Positions 8,871 to 16,700 of a stretch of DNA of 36,995 nt are shown here, in pieces (position 1 is the first letter of the stretch; the number at the start of each line of letters is the position of its first letter). The stretch is from Phaeospirillum sp. (lineage in GTDB: Bacteria > Pseudomonadota > Alphaproteobacteria > Rhodospirillales > Magnetospirillaceae), in contig JAVBXM010000028.1 of the NCBI GenBank assembly GCA_030824585.1, positions 1 through 36,995 of the forward strand, given 5' to 3'. The notes under the pieces were generated by a model, which searched no databases, was not told where the DNA came from, and saw nothing but the letters and a program-made list of their open reading frames with translations. The position numbers were made by a program, and so were the translations under genes.

Positions 8871-9868
8871 CGCCGGCCTCCCCGTCCCAGATTGCGCCGA
8901 AGACGCTCCACCAGGCCGAGCACGCCGCCCGGCACGAACAGGGTCATGACCATCAGGATCAGGCCCTGGCCCAGATACCAGTTGGCCGGGTCCTCCTTGG
9001 CCAGCAGGTCCTGGGCGAACATGAACAGCGGCACGCCGACGAAGGCGCCGTACAGCCGCCCCGAACCGCCCAGGATCAGCATGATCAGCACGTCGCCCGA
9101 CAGTTCCAGGCTGAGGGAATTCAGGGCGACGAACTGGGTGGTCTGGGCCTGGAGCGCCCCCGCCAGCCCGGCCAGGGCCGAGGACATCACATAGGCGGCG
9201 AGGCGGCGCGCATAGATGGGGCAGCCGATGGCCCGCATGCGGCCGTCATTCTCGCGGATGCCGCGCAACGACCAGCCGAACGGGGAGTTGACCACCCGGC
9301 GGACCAGCAGGAAGGCGGCGAACAGGCAGGCCAGGCTGTAGTAGAACGCCGTGTGCCCCCTGAAATCGAACTCGAACACGCCCAGCAGGGGCGAGAAGCT
9401 GACGCCCTGCAGCCCATCGTCGCCGCCGGTCACCGAACTCGCCATGTTGGCCAGTTCGTGCAGCATGAAGGCGGCGGCCAGCGACAGCACCAGGAAGGCC
9501 AGCCCCTTGGTGCGCAGCATGCAACTGCCGGTCACCAGCCCCACCAGGGCGGCGGCGGCCATGCCGCACAGGGCGGTGATCAGGGGATCGTTGGTCAGCC
9601 GCAGCGCCAGGATGCCGGCGGTATAGGCGCCGGTGCCGAACAGGGCGGCATGGCCCAGGGTGACGATGCCGGTGAAGCCGACCAGCAGGTCGAGCGACAG
9701 GGCGAACAGGATCATCACCACCATCTGGTTGGCCAGCGGCGTGTAGCCGGGAACCAGGGTGGGGATCGCCAGGGCGGCCAGCCACAGCGACATGGACAGG
9801 GCCTTCCTGGTTCCCGAGACGCCGTCCGGCGGCAAGAGGAGGATGGCGGCGGTCGATCGGTCGGTCAT
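8867..9868 (-). CDS. livM: branched-chain-type ABC transporter permease LivM
   Basis: A 333-residue inner-membrane permease. After a charged N-terminus it shows about eight to nine hydrophobic helices, with the family block GFTGIVTLGHAALFGTGAYT at roughly 64-83 and the cytoplasmic loop RGIRENDGRMRAIG. LivM forms the translocation pore with LivH. The stop overlaps the livG start by 4 bp, and the gene begins 10 bp after livH. The full family length is present. The solute is unknown; an aromatic acid is inferred from the operon. Confidence 0.92.
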   Translation of the reverse strand: MTDRSTAAILLLPPDGVSGTRKALSMSLWLAALAIPTLVPGYTPLANQMVVMILFALSLDLLVGFTGIVTLGHAALFGTGAYTAGILALRLTNDPLITALCGMAAAALVGLVTGSCMLRTKGLAFLVLSLAAAFMLHELANMASSVTGGDDGLQGVSFSPLLGVFEFDFRGHTAFYYSLACLFAAFLLVRRVVNSPFGWSLRGIRENDGRMRAIGCPIYARRLAAYVMSSALAGLAGALQAQTTQFVALNSLSLELSGDVLIMLILGGSGRLYGAFVGVPLFMFAQDLLAKEDPANWYLGQGLILMVMTLFVPGGVLGLVERLRRNLGRGGRR

Positions 9869-9878
9869 GGGGGCCTCC

Positions 9879-10739
9879 TCAACGCTTGCCGGTGATGCCG
9901 TTCGGCCGCCACAGCAACAGGGCGAAGACGAAGGCGAAGATGAACACGGAGCCCATTTCGGGAAGCAGGTATTTGCAGGCGGTATCGGCCAGCCCGATGG
10001 ACAGCGCGGCGATGAAGGGCCCGCGAATGCTGCCCAGTCCGCCCACCGCCACCACCACCATGAAGTAGACGATGTAGTGGAGCGGGTAGTTGGGGGCGAT
10101 GGCCAGCACGTCGGCGCCCAGCGCCCCGCCCAGGGCGGCCAGTCCGGTACCCAGGCCGAAGGTGACGGCGAACAGCCGGCCGGTGTCGATGCCGATGGCC
10201 TGGGCCATGCCCCGGTTGTCCACCGCCGCCCGGATGCGCGCCCCGAACAGGGTGCGTTCGAAGATCACCCACAGGGCGACGATCACCGCCGCCCCAAAGG
10301 CCACCAGCACGAAACGGTAGGTGGGCAGTTCGATGCCGCCGACCAGCGACTGCCCCTTCAGGTAGTCGGGCAGTTGGACCGGCTGGGCCATGGGTCCCCA
10401 GATCAGCCGTACCAGGGCCATGGAGATCAGGATCAATCCCATGGAGAACAGGACCTGATCCAGCTCCGACCGCCCGTAGAGACGGGAATACAAGGTCCGC
10501 TCCAGGACGAAGCCGACGACGGTGACCGCGAGGCAAGCCAGGGGAAGCGCCGCGAACAGCGACATGCCCGTTTGGTTCATCAAGGTCACGGCGGCATAGC
10601 CGCCCAGCATGGCGAACACGCCGTGCGCCAGATTGACGAACCCCATCAATCCCATGGTGACCGACAGGCCCACCGAGATGAGATAGAGAATCATCCCGTA
10701 GGCCACCCCGAAGAACAGCACCGTGACAATGGCCGTCAT
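9879..10739 (-). CDS. livH: branched-chain-type ABC transporter permease LivH
   Basis: A 286-residue inner-membrane permease with the LivH block SVGLSVTMGLMGFVNLAHG near the N-terminus and eight or so helices. I took MTAIVTVLFFG (ATG at 10739) as the start because the purine-rich GGGGAGACC lies just before it. A GTG at 10775 would add 12 residues but falls inside a hairpin. The ribosome-binding region contains a run of nine G (plus-strand C, 10745-10753) and, further up, seven A. The 75-bp gap to the preceding cupin gene is the largest in the operon and contains an 11-bp stem, so livH may be expressed at a different level from the enzymes upstream. Confidence 0.9.
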   Translation of the reverse strand: MTAIVTVLFFGVAYGMILYLISVGLSVTMGLMGFVNLAHGVFAMLGGYAAVTLMNQTGMSLFAALPLACLAVTVVGFVLERTLYSRLYGRSELDQVLFSMGLILISMALVRLIWGPMAQPVQLPDYLKGQSLVGGIELPTYRFVLVAFGAAVIVALWVIFERTLFGARIRAAVDNRGMAQAIGIDTGRLFAVTFGLGTGLAALGGALGADVLAIAPNYPLHYIVYFMVVVAVGGLGSIRGPFIAALSIGLADTACKYLLPEMGSVFIFAFVFALLLWRPNGITGKR

Positions 10740-10774
10740 GGTCTCCCCCCCCCATTCGCTTTTTTTGATTTCCA

Positions 10775-10804
10775 CCCGGTGCCGGCCTCCCGACCGGCAC
10801 CGGG
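10775..10804 (-). other. intercistronic hairpin before livH
   Basis: A perfect 11-bp inverted repeat, CCCGGTGCCGG (10775-10785) and CCGGCACCGGG (10794-10804), with an 8-nt loop. On the transcribed minus strand it is followed by GTGGAAATCA and an A run, not a U run, so it is not a classic terminator. It probably slows exonucleases or tunes read-through between the enzyme genes and the transporter. Confidence 0.7.
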
Positions 10805-10814
10805 CGTCCTCGGG

Positions 10815-11165
10815 TCAGCTCGCCGGCGAGGGAACCACCAGATGGAAAAGCTTCAGGGGAGAGCCTCCCTTCTGGCTGATGCTGGCGGCCTCGGAAGGAC
10901 CGAGATAGATGCCGGCGCCGGTGCCGACCTCGTAATCCTTGCCGTCCAGGCGGATCACCCCCTGGCCTTCCATCAGGTAGACGACCTGATGGGTGGTGTC
11001 GTCCGACTGGGCGTCGAGGCTCTGGCCGGCTTCCAGCCAGCGCAGGCTGCCCACCACGCTCTTGGCGCCGCACAGGGCGTCGTTGAGAATCTCGGCATAG
11101 CGCCCCTGGCCGCCGTCGAGGCTGACGGGGGTGATCTTGTTGGTGTCGATAAAGCTCGTGGTCAT
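10815..11165 (-). CDS. small cupin-domain protein
   Basis: A 116-residue single-domain cupin. The barrel is visible as LRWLEAGQSLDAQ, HQVVYLMEGQGVIRLDGKDYEVGTG (in part) and GIYLGPSEAASI. It keeps the turn glycines of the fold but has only one His (before QVVYLMEG) of the usual HxH...E...H metal set, so it may bind no metal, or bind ligand rather than metal. The ATG at 11165 follows the other cupin stop by 28 bp. In related anaerobic dihydroxybenzoate clusters small auxiliary proteins are suggested to stabilise intermediates (recalled); that role is inference here. Confidence 0.78.
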   Translation of the reverse strand: MTTSFIDTNKITPVSLDGGQGRYAEILNDALCGAKSVVGSLRWLEAGQSLDAQSDDTTHQVVYLMEGQGVIRLDGKDYEVGTGAGIYLGPSEAASISQKGGSPLKLFHLVVPSPAS

Positions 11166-11193
11166 TGCTTGCGTGCTCCCTTGCCCGATTGGT

Positions 11194-11610
11194 TCAGCTC
11201 TGGACCCAGACCCGTCCGTCCACGCGCTCCCAGCGCAGGTCGTCCTCGGTCCCGTCCAGGATGGTGGTCTTGAAGCGGTTGGGAGCCTGGAACTCGAAAT
11301 AGAACAGCGCGTCCTTCGAGGCCCGCAGGCGGTGCTTTTCCTCGGCGGGGATGAAGACCATGGTGCCGGGCCCGACCGGGGTGACGCCCTCGGGGGTCTC
11401 CACCTCGCCATGACCGGTCATGATGAAGTAGAAATGCTCGCAATTCTCATGGAAGTGATAAGGCGAGGCGGCGCCGTGCTTGTAGCGCATGATTCCGCAC
11501 AGGAGATCATCGACATTGGCGAGCTCCTTGTTCACGAAGAACACCCGCTCGCGCCCGGGAACCACCGAAACAAGCTTCGGAAGTTCATTCTCTTGAAAAA
11601 TATACGCCAT
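11194..11610 (-). CDS. metal-binding cupin protein
   Basis: A 138-residue cupin with a complete metal site: His52, His54 and Glu58 in PYHFHENCEHFYF (motif 1) and His93 in PAEEKHRLRAS (motif 2). That is the mononuclear Mn/Fe/Ni/Zn set used by cupin isomerases, decarboxylases and dioxygenases. The second, less complete cupin lies 28 bp downstream, so the two may form a heteromer or act in sequence. The ATG at 11610 is 35 bp after the dehydrogenase stop. Candidate roles are decarboxylation or isomerisation of a hydroxylated aromatic acid, or handling of a labile quinone. Specificity cannot be read from the sequence. Confidence 0.82.
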   Translation of the reverse strand: MAYIFQENELPKLVSVVPGRERVFFVNKELANVDDLLCGIMRYKHGAASPYHFHENCEHFYFIMTGHGEVETPEGVTPVGPGTMVFIPAEEKHRLRASKDALFYFEFQAPNRFKTTILDGTEDDLRWERVDGRVWVQS

Positions 11611-11645
11611 TCAATCCTCCACTGGATATTCGGTTGATTCTTGAA

Positions 11646-12569
11646 TCAGATGCCGGGATCGACGTCGACGTTCTCGGGCTCGAGGCGCAGGCCGGCGGCC
11701 TTGGCCTCGACCTCCAGCAGGGCGGCGAAGTCACAGTCGCCGTAGCCCTGGCCGATCATGGATTGCAGGATTTCGCGAACCTGGGCGGCCAGCGGCAAGG
11801 GGACCTCCAGGGTGCGGCCGGCGGCCAGGCCCAGGTCCAGGTCCTTGCGCAGCAGCACCGGCGTGAAGGTCGGCTTGAAGTCGAGGTTGACGTAAGCCGG
11901 CGCCTTGTAGCGGGTGAACATGGACCCCATCACGCTGTTGTTGATGAAGTCGAGGAAGGCGTGGCGGGAAACCCCGCCCCTCTCCGCCAGGATGGTCACC
12001 TCGGCCAGGGACTGGGCCACCACGCCGAGAAAGACGTTGTGGCAGATCTTGACGATGCGGGCCGCCTCGCCCTCACCCACATAGGTGGCCGCCTTGGCCA
12101 TCAGGTGGAGATAGGGACGCGCCATCTCGAAGGCGCCGGCATCGCCGGACGCCACGATGGAAAGCTTGCCGGCCTCGACCACCTTGGCGTTGCCGCTGAC
12201 CGGCGCGTCCAGCATGACGGCGCCGCGCTGGGCCAGGGCCTTGCGCACCTCGGCCGAGGCCTCGGCGGACACGGTGGAGAAATCCACCAGCAGGCGCGGC
12301 GCCCTGCCCTTGCGCGACAGCAACCCGTTGGGGCCGCACACCATGTCGACGAACACGTCGGAACTGGACAGATTGGTGAAGACCACGTCCCGGTCGGCCA
12401 GATCGGACGGCGTCTCGGCCAGACGGGCCCCCAGGGCGGCCAGGGGCTCGGCCTTGGCGCGGGTGCGGTTGTAGACGGCGACGTCGAGGCCCGCCGCCAG
12501 CAGCCGGGCGGCCATGGCCGATCCCATCCGCCCGACGCCGATCCATCCGATGGTGAGGTCAGGCGTCAT
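11646..12569 (-). CDS. NAD(P)-dependent beta-hydroxyacid dehydrogenase (3-hydroxyisobutyrate dehydrogenase family)
   Basis: A 307-residue oxidoreductase. The Rossmann motif GWIGVGRMGSAMA is at 8-20, with NRT after beta-2 (residues 34-36) favouring NADP. The substrate-binding DAPVSGN is at 121-127 and the catalytic Lys174 lies in RIVKICHN. The C-terminal all-helical domain is present (FINNSVMGSMF, LLRKDLDLGLA). The family interconverts beta-hydroxyacids and semialdehydes (3-hydroxyisobutyrate, tartronate semialdehyde). ATG at 12569 is used; a GTG at 12578 would overlap the previous stop as GTGA and add three residues, and no strong Shine-Dalgarno decides between them. It may reduce or oxidise a C3-C5 fragment of ring cleavage. 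Confidence 0.85.
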   Translation of the reverse strand: MTPDLTIGWIGVGRMGSAMAARLLAAGLDVAVYNRTRAKAEPLAALGARLAETPSDLADRDVVFTNLSSSDVFVDMVCGPNGLLSRKGRAPRLLVDFSTVSAEASAEVRKALAQRGAVMLDAPVSGNAKVVEAGKLSIVASGDAGAFEMARPYLHLMAKAATYVGEGEAARIVKICHNVFLGVVAQSLAEVTILAERGGVSRHAFLDFINNSVMGSMFTRYKAPAYVNLDFKPTFTPVLLRKDLDLGLAAGRTLEVPLPLAAQVREILQSMIGQGYGDCDFAALLEVEAKAAGLRLEPENVDVDPGI

Positions 12570-12574
12570 GGCAG

Positions 12575-13429
12575 TCACGCCGCCGCCGAGGCAAGGGTGA
12601 TCACCCCGAGATAGGCCGATTGCCCCAAGGTGACGTCCAGAGTGCCGGGGACGAAGCCGGACTTGCGGATTTCCAGGCGATAGGCGCCGCTGCCCTCGCC
12701 CAGCCCGTCGAAGCGGAAGTCGCCGAAGGTGTCGGTCACCGTCTCGGCCACCTTGCGGCCATCGCGCACCAGGGAGACGGCGGCACCGGCGATGCATTCC
12801 TCGATTCCGGCGACGGGGCCGGCCACCGAGCCGCCGACCAGGGCCTTGGTGTAGCGGTCCAGGTTCCTGTAGTAGACCCGGGGCCTGGTCCCGGCCTCGG
12901 GCTGCAATACCTCCAGCCCCTCGTCCTTGACCAGGCGGCGCATCTCGTCGTCGGTGACGTGCAGCGTGCGGATGGCCTCGGTGGGACACGATTGCGAGGC
13001 GCGGACCTTGGTCCAGCCGGCATCGAGCAGATGGGCGTCGAAGGGCCAGGCCTGGGGCAGGCTCTTTTCCTCGTTCCACCACACGGCGCCGTAGGGACAG
13101 GAATCGACGATCTGGCGCTGGCCCTTGGCCTTTTCCGGCACGATGACCACGATGCCGTCGGGACGCTTTTCGACGGCGCCGTTGCGTGCCGCCTTGAGGC
13201 AGGGGGCGTCGTCGCAGTGATTGCAGGTCACCGGCAGGGTGACCACGTCGATCATGGGATAGACGCCGCGTTCGCGCTGGATCAGGTCGATCCAGCGATG
13301 GCCCAGGCGCGGCATGGACGCGGAAATTCCGGGGAACTCGTTGTCGTAGTACTCGTCATGCACGGCCAAGGCGCAGTTGTTGCAGTTGAAGCACTTGGCG
13401 ACGTCGATGATCAGGTTCCACTTCTTCAT
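12575..13429 (-). CDS. iron-sulfur subunit of a transhydroxylase/resorcinol-hydroxylase-type molybdoenzyme
   Basis: A 284-residue electron-transfer subunit. Residues 1-165 are a ferredoxin-like module; residues about 205-284 form a beta-rich carboxypeptidase-regulatory/transthyretin-like domain (AGAAVSLVRDG, TDTFGDFRFDGL). This layout matches the beta subunit of Pelobacter pyrogallol-phloroglucinol transhydroxylase and the RhS-type subunits. Only eight cluster cysteines are seen: Cys13, 16, 19 with Cys148 (SCPTEA), and Cys69, 72, 77 with Cys111 (SCPYGA). That fits two [4Fe-4S] clusters; the other cysteine positions of motifs I-IV are replaced. There is no twin-arginine or other signal, so it is cytoplasmic. 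The ATG is 11 bp after the catalytic subunit stop, consistent with a stoichiometric complex. Confidence 0.88.
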   Translation of the reverse strand: MKKWNLIIDVAKCFNCNNCALAVHDEYYDNEFPGISASMPRLGHRWIDLIQRERGVYPMIDVVTLPVTCNHCDDAPCLKAARNGAVEKRPDGIVVIVPEKAKGQRQIVDSCPYGAVWWNEEKSLPQAWPFDAHLLDAGWTKVRASQSCPTEAIRTLHVTDDEMRRLVKDEGLEVLQPEAGTRPRVYYRNLDRYTKALVGGSVAGPVAGIEECIAGAAVSLVRDGRKVAETVTDTFGDFRFDGLGEGSGAYRLEIRKSGFVPGTLDVTLGQSAYLGVITLASAAA

Positions 13430-13440
13430 GGCAATGCCTC

Positions 13441-16400
13441 CTACTGCGCCGGGACCAGGACGGGAGCGGCCTTGGACACCGGCTCGGCCTTGGCGGCCGC
13501 CAGGGTCAGTTCGGCCTTGCCGTCCCATATCTCCACCTGCACCAGGCAGGAATTGGCGGCGGTGCCGGTCACCTTCTTGGCGATGGAGCGTTTCGGGGTG
13601 AGCTGGTTGACACAGCCGCCGCGATCGACGGAATAGCCGGGCTCGCCGATGGGATCGTAGACCGCCGAGGATTCGTAGGCGTGCACGGCGCCCTGGGGCA
13701 GGCGGTTGGTGACGTGGGCGGCGCACAGGACGGCGCCACGGTCGTTGAACACCTTGATCAGGTCATGGTGCTTGATGCCGCGCGCCTTGGCGTCCAGTTC
13801 GTTGATACGCAGCACCCAATAGTAATAGCCGTCGATCAGGACGCGGTGTTCCTTGATATCGTTGACCGCGCTCTGCTTGCCGTCGCTCATGGTGTGGTAG
13901 CTGAAGCGCGAGTGGGGCGAGATCAGCTGAAGCGGATAATGCTCGTAAAGCTCGGTGCCGGGGCCTTCCCACGAGCGCAGGTACTTGACCACGGGCGGAC
14001 GCTCGGGATCGTCGGCGTCGAAGCGTTTCAGGCTGTTGCACTCGAACTCGAACTTGCCGGTCTGGGTCTGCAGGCCGTTGAGGAATTCCTGGCTGTAATC
14101 GGCGGGCAGCGGATGGGGCTCGGGAACGTCCTTCTTGCGGCCCTCGTAGAACCAGCGCAGAGCCACCGGATCGCGGTGCTTCTCGTCCAGGGCGGGGACA
14201 ACGAAATAGCCCCGCTTCAAAAACGCCTTCCAGGAGATGTGCTTGGGCAGGTCCGACGAGTCGAACATGCGCTTGACCCAATCCAGCTCGGTCTGGCCCT
14301 CGGAGAAATAGGCGGACAGCCCGAGACGGGTGGACAGGTCGAGGAAGATCTGGAAGTCGGACTTGGACTCCCCCAGGGGTTCGATGCACTTGTGCTGCAA
14401 CAGGATGACCCGGTGGTTCATCTGGGTCTGGCCGTGCAGGGCATAGCCGCCGGTACCGCCGAACTCGCTGATGTCCCAGCGTTCGAACTGGGTGCAGGCC
14501 GGCAGGATGATGTCGGCGAACTTGGCCTCGCCCTCGAACCAGATGGACTGGTTGACCACGAATTCCAGCTTGTCGGTGCGGTACGCCTTAACGTAGCGGT
14601 TGCTGTCGTTCATGGTGCCGAGCGAGGCGCCGCCGATCTTGTACATCATCTTGACCGGCGAGTGGCCGGCCGCCGGGTAGGTGAACTTGCGGAACTGGCC
14701 TTCCAGGGTCTTGCCATCCCAGGGATAGCCCTCGGCCTTGCCTTCCAGGATGGCTTCGGGAATCTGCAGCCGCGGCACTTTCTGGGTGGCGGTGTTGTAG
14801 GTGGGCAGTTGCGGCATGCGCTGGTACAGGCTGATGGCCAGGCCGGTGGCCTCCAGGTCGCCCGACAGACCGCCGTCGGCGTAGCCGGGGAAGAAGAAGC
14901 GGATGTCGATGGGGGTGCCCCACTGCATGTGGCCGTAATTGACGCCCGGCCGCCCCATGCCCTGCATGCCCATCAGGCAGGCCAGGGTGCGCGCCCACTG
15001 GATGCCGGTGGCCGAGCGGCAGGCGCCGCCATGGCCGTTGCCCCAGCCGCCGGCGCCGAGATAGGTCTTCTTCCGGCCCCACTGGCGCGCCAGGGCACGA
15101 ACCTCGCGGGCCGAGATGCCGGTCTCGGCCTCCTGCCATTCCGGGCTTTTGGCGATGCCGTCTTCCTTGCCCAGGATGTAGTCGGCCCACTTGTCGAAGC
15201 CGACGGTGCGCTCGGCGACGAATGCCTTGTCGTAGAGCCCCTCGGTCAGCCAGACATGGGCGATGGCGAAGGCCATGGCCGGATCGGTGCCCGGCTTGGG
15301 CGCCAGCCACTTGCCGCCGATCAGGGTGGCGGTGTTGTTGTAATAGGGATCGATATGGACCACCTCGATGCCCAGGTCCTTCAGCCACTGGCGGCGCGAG
15401 GTGCCCTCGAAGGCGGCGTACGAGCCGCTGGTGGTCTCGGGATCGGCCGACCAGAAGACCACCATCTCGGCCTCCTGCATCAGGTCCTCGACGCAGTTGT
15501 AGGTCTCGGTCTGGCCCAGCCGCATGCTGTAGCCGAAATGGTGCATGGCGCCCCAGTACCAGCCTTCCCAGCTATCGGGATTGTGGGCGACCTTGGTGTA
15601 GCCGATGGTGTTGAAGAACTTGAAGGCCGAGCTGATGTAGTAGCCCAGGTTGCCCCAGGTGTGGTGCGAGCCGTGGGTGCCCATGATGGCGCCCTGGCCG
15701 TGGTCGCGCTTCACCCGCTTGATCTCGCCGGCGACGATGTCCAGCGCCTCGTCCCAACTGATCCGCTCATAGCCGGAAATGCCGCGGTTCTCGCAATTGC
15801 GCTCGCCGTTGGGGTCGAAATCGACGCGTTTCATGGGATAGAGCAGGCGGTCGGGTGAATAGAGCGTCGACTTGTGGCAGGTGGAGTGCGGCGCCAGGGT
15901 GGTCTTGCGCGGCGGCGTGAAGGTCTTGCCCTTGGCCTTGATGGTCCACGAGGGCGCGTCCTCGTCGGTGAACTCGATGGGGGTGAGGCGGATGACCTTG
16001 CCGCCCTTGACGTAGACGAACATCGGCCCGCCATTGGTGTGCGAGACGTAGCGGGTGGTGCCGTCCGGCATCTTGGTGCCGAACTCCAGGCCCTGCTGCT
16101 GCATGATCATCAGCGTCTGGGTGAACCACAGGGTCAGTTCGTCCGGCCCCTCCAGCATCATCTGGAAGTTCTTGATGGCCTCGATCTGGGCCAACTGGTC
16201 GATGGGCGGCAGCAGCAGCGAGGCGCCCAGCTCGGCCGTGGCGAAGGACAGGACAACCTCGGGCCGGGCGTGGATGCCCTTGCCCGACAGCACCTTGCCG
16301 CCCTTGAAGGTGAACCAGCGGCCGGCGCTGCCATCGGCCACCTTCATCTGGGCGGTGAAGTTCTTCTCTTTCAGCCGCTTGGCGAATTCCGGATAACGGG

Positions 16401-16470
16401 CAGCCTGGAAGCGCAACGCCTGCGCCAGACCGAACAACAGCACCGAGAATTTCATGCCACCCAAGCTCAT
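13441..16470 (-). CDS. molybdopterin catalytic subunit, pyrogallol transhydroxylase/resorcinol hydroxylase type, with N-terminal extension
   Basis: A 1009-residue molybdo-bis-MGD enzyme of the DMSO reductase family. The catalytic part (about 195-970) lacks the N-terminal CxxC cluster site, as in Pelobacter transhydroxylase. The Mo ligand is predicted as Ser300 in HNPDSW. Asp299, His269 and Tyr530 fall where transhydroxylase Asp174, His144 and Tyr404 are expected (numbers recalled; near-constant offset of 125-126). Residues 1-180 are an extra domain that resembles an SCP2 sterol-carrier fold ([31 protein letters not shown]). There is no Tat signal. It should hydroxylate a di- or trihydroxybenzene without O2, using water or a polyphenol co-substrate. 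GGAGAGG precedes the ATG at 16470, and it is the first gene of the operon. Confidence 0.88.
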   Translation of the reverse strand: MSLGGMKFSVLLFGLAQALRFQAARYPEFAKRLKEKNFTAQMKVADGSAGRWFTFKGGKVLSGKGIHARPEVVLSFATAELGASLLLPPIDQLAQIEAIKNFQMMLEGPDELTLWFTQTLMIMQQQGLEFGTKMPDGTTRYVSHTNGGPMFVYVKGGKVIRLTPIEFTDEDAPSWTIKAKGKTFTPPRKTTLAPHSTCHKSTLYSPDRLLYPMKRVDFDPNGERNCENRGISGYERISWDEALDIVAGEIKRVKRDHGQGAIMGTHGSHHTWGNLGYYISSAFKFFNTIGYTKVAHNPDSWEGWYWGAMHHFGYSMRLGQTETYNCVEDLMQEAEMVVFWSADPETTSGSYAAFEGTSRRQWLKDLGIEVVHIDPYYNNTATLIGGKWLAPKPGTDPAMAFAIAHVWLTEGLYDKAFVAERTVGFDKWADYILGKEDGIAKSPEWQEAETGISAREVRALARQWGRKKTYLGAGGWGNGHGGACRSATGIQWARTLACLMGMQGMGRPGVNYGHMQWGTPIDIRFFFPGYADGGLSGDLEATGLAISLYQRMPQLPTYNTATQKVPRLQIPEAILEGKAEGYPWDGKTLEGQFRKFTYPAAGHSPVKMMYKIGGASLGTMNDSNRYVKAYRTDKLEFVVNQSIWFEGEAKFADIILPACTQFERWDISEFGGTGGYALHGQTQMNHRVILLQHKCIEPLGESKSDFQIFLDLSTRLGLSAYFSEGQTELDWVKRMFDSSDLPKHISWKAFLKRGYFVVPALDEKHRDPVALRWFYEGRKKDVPEPHPLPADYSQEFLNGLQTQTGKFEFECNSLKRFDADDPERPPVVKYLRSWEGPGTELYEHYPLQLISPHSRFSYHTMSDGKQSAVNDIKEHRVLIDGYYYWVLRINELDAKARGIKHHDLIKVFNDRGAVLCAAHVTNRLPQGAVHAYESSAVYDPIGEPGYSVDRGGCVNQLTPKRSIAKKVTGTAANSCLVQVEIWDGKAELTLAAAKAEPVSKAAPVLVPAQ

Positions 16471-16570
16471 CGCGCCTCTCCGTCCATCGGCCTCGGCGTC
16501 GACAGCTCGGGGGCTGCCAGTGGAGGCCTCTCACATTGGATGGCTTGATGATATCGACCCGGCGTTCTCC

Positions 16571-16583
16571 ATCTGATGCAGAT
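16571..16583. promoter_or_regulatory. candidate operator upstream of the molybdoenzyme operon
   Basis: ATCTG-ATG-CAGAT, a perfect 5-3-5 inverted repeat, lies about 100 bp before the ATG of the first operon gene, in the 178-bp stretch left after the LysR terminator-like hairpin. The position fits a LysR-type recognition site for the regulator encoded at 16701-17612, although a 13-bp repeat can arise by chance. Confidence 0.3.
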
Positions 16584-16647
16584 TGAGGATGAATTGATCT
16601 GTTCTGGCGAACGCCCGCGACGCTGTCGTTTCACCACGGAAAATCAC

Positions 16648-16671
16648 CCCGCCGCCCAGGAGAGCGGCGGG
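16648..16671 (-). terminator. probable terminator after the LysR gene
   Basis: CCCGCCGC (16648-16655) pairs perfectly with GCGGCGGG (16664-16671) around an 8-nt loop. On the minus strand the stem is followed by GTGATTTTCC, a short U-rich stretch. It lies 29 bp after the LysR stop and would separate that gene from the operon promoter. Confidence 0.5.
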
Positions 16672-16700
16672 ATCGGGCATTCCCATCCGGGCGGAAAGCC

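Noticed and set aside
13681-15858. Long antisense frame opposite the molybdoenzyme subunit
   Set aside because: The minus-strand frame carries clear molybdoenzyme motifs throughout; the antisense product has low-complexity composition.
16545-16560. FNR-like half-site TTGATGATATCGAC before the molybdoenzyme operon
   Set aside because: The second half does not match ATCAA at the required spacing.
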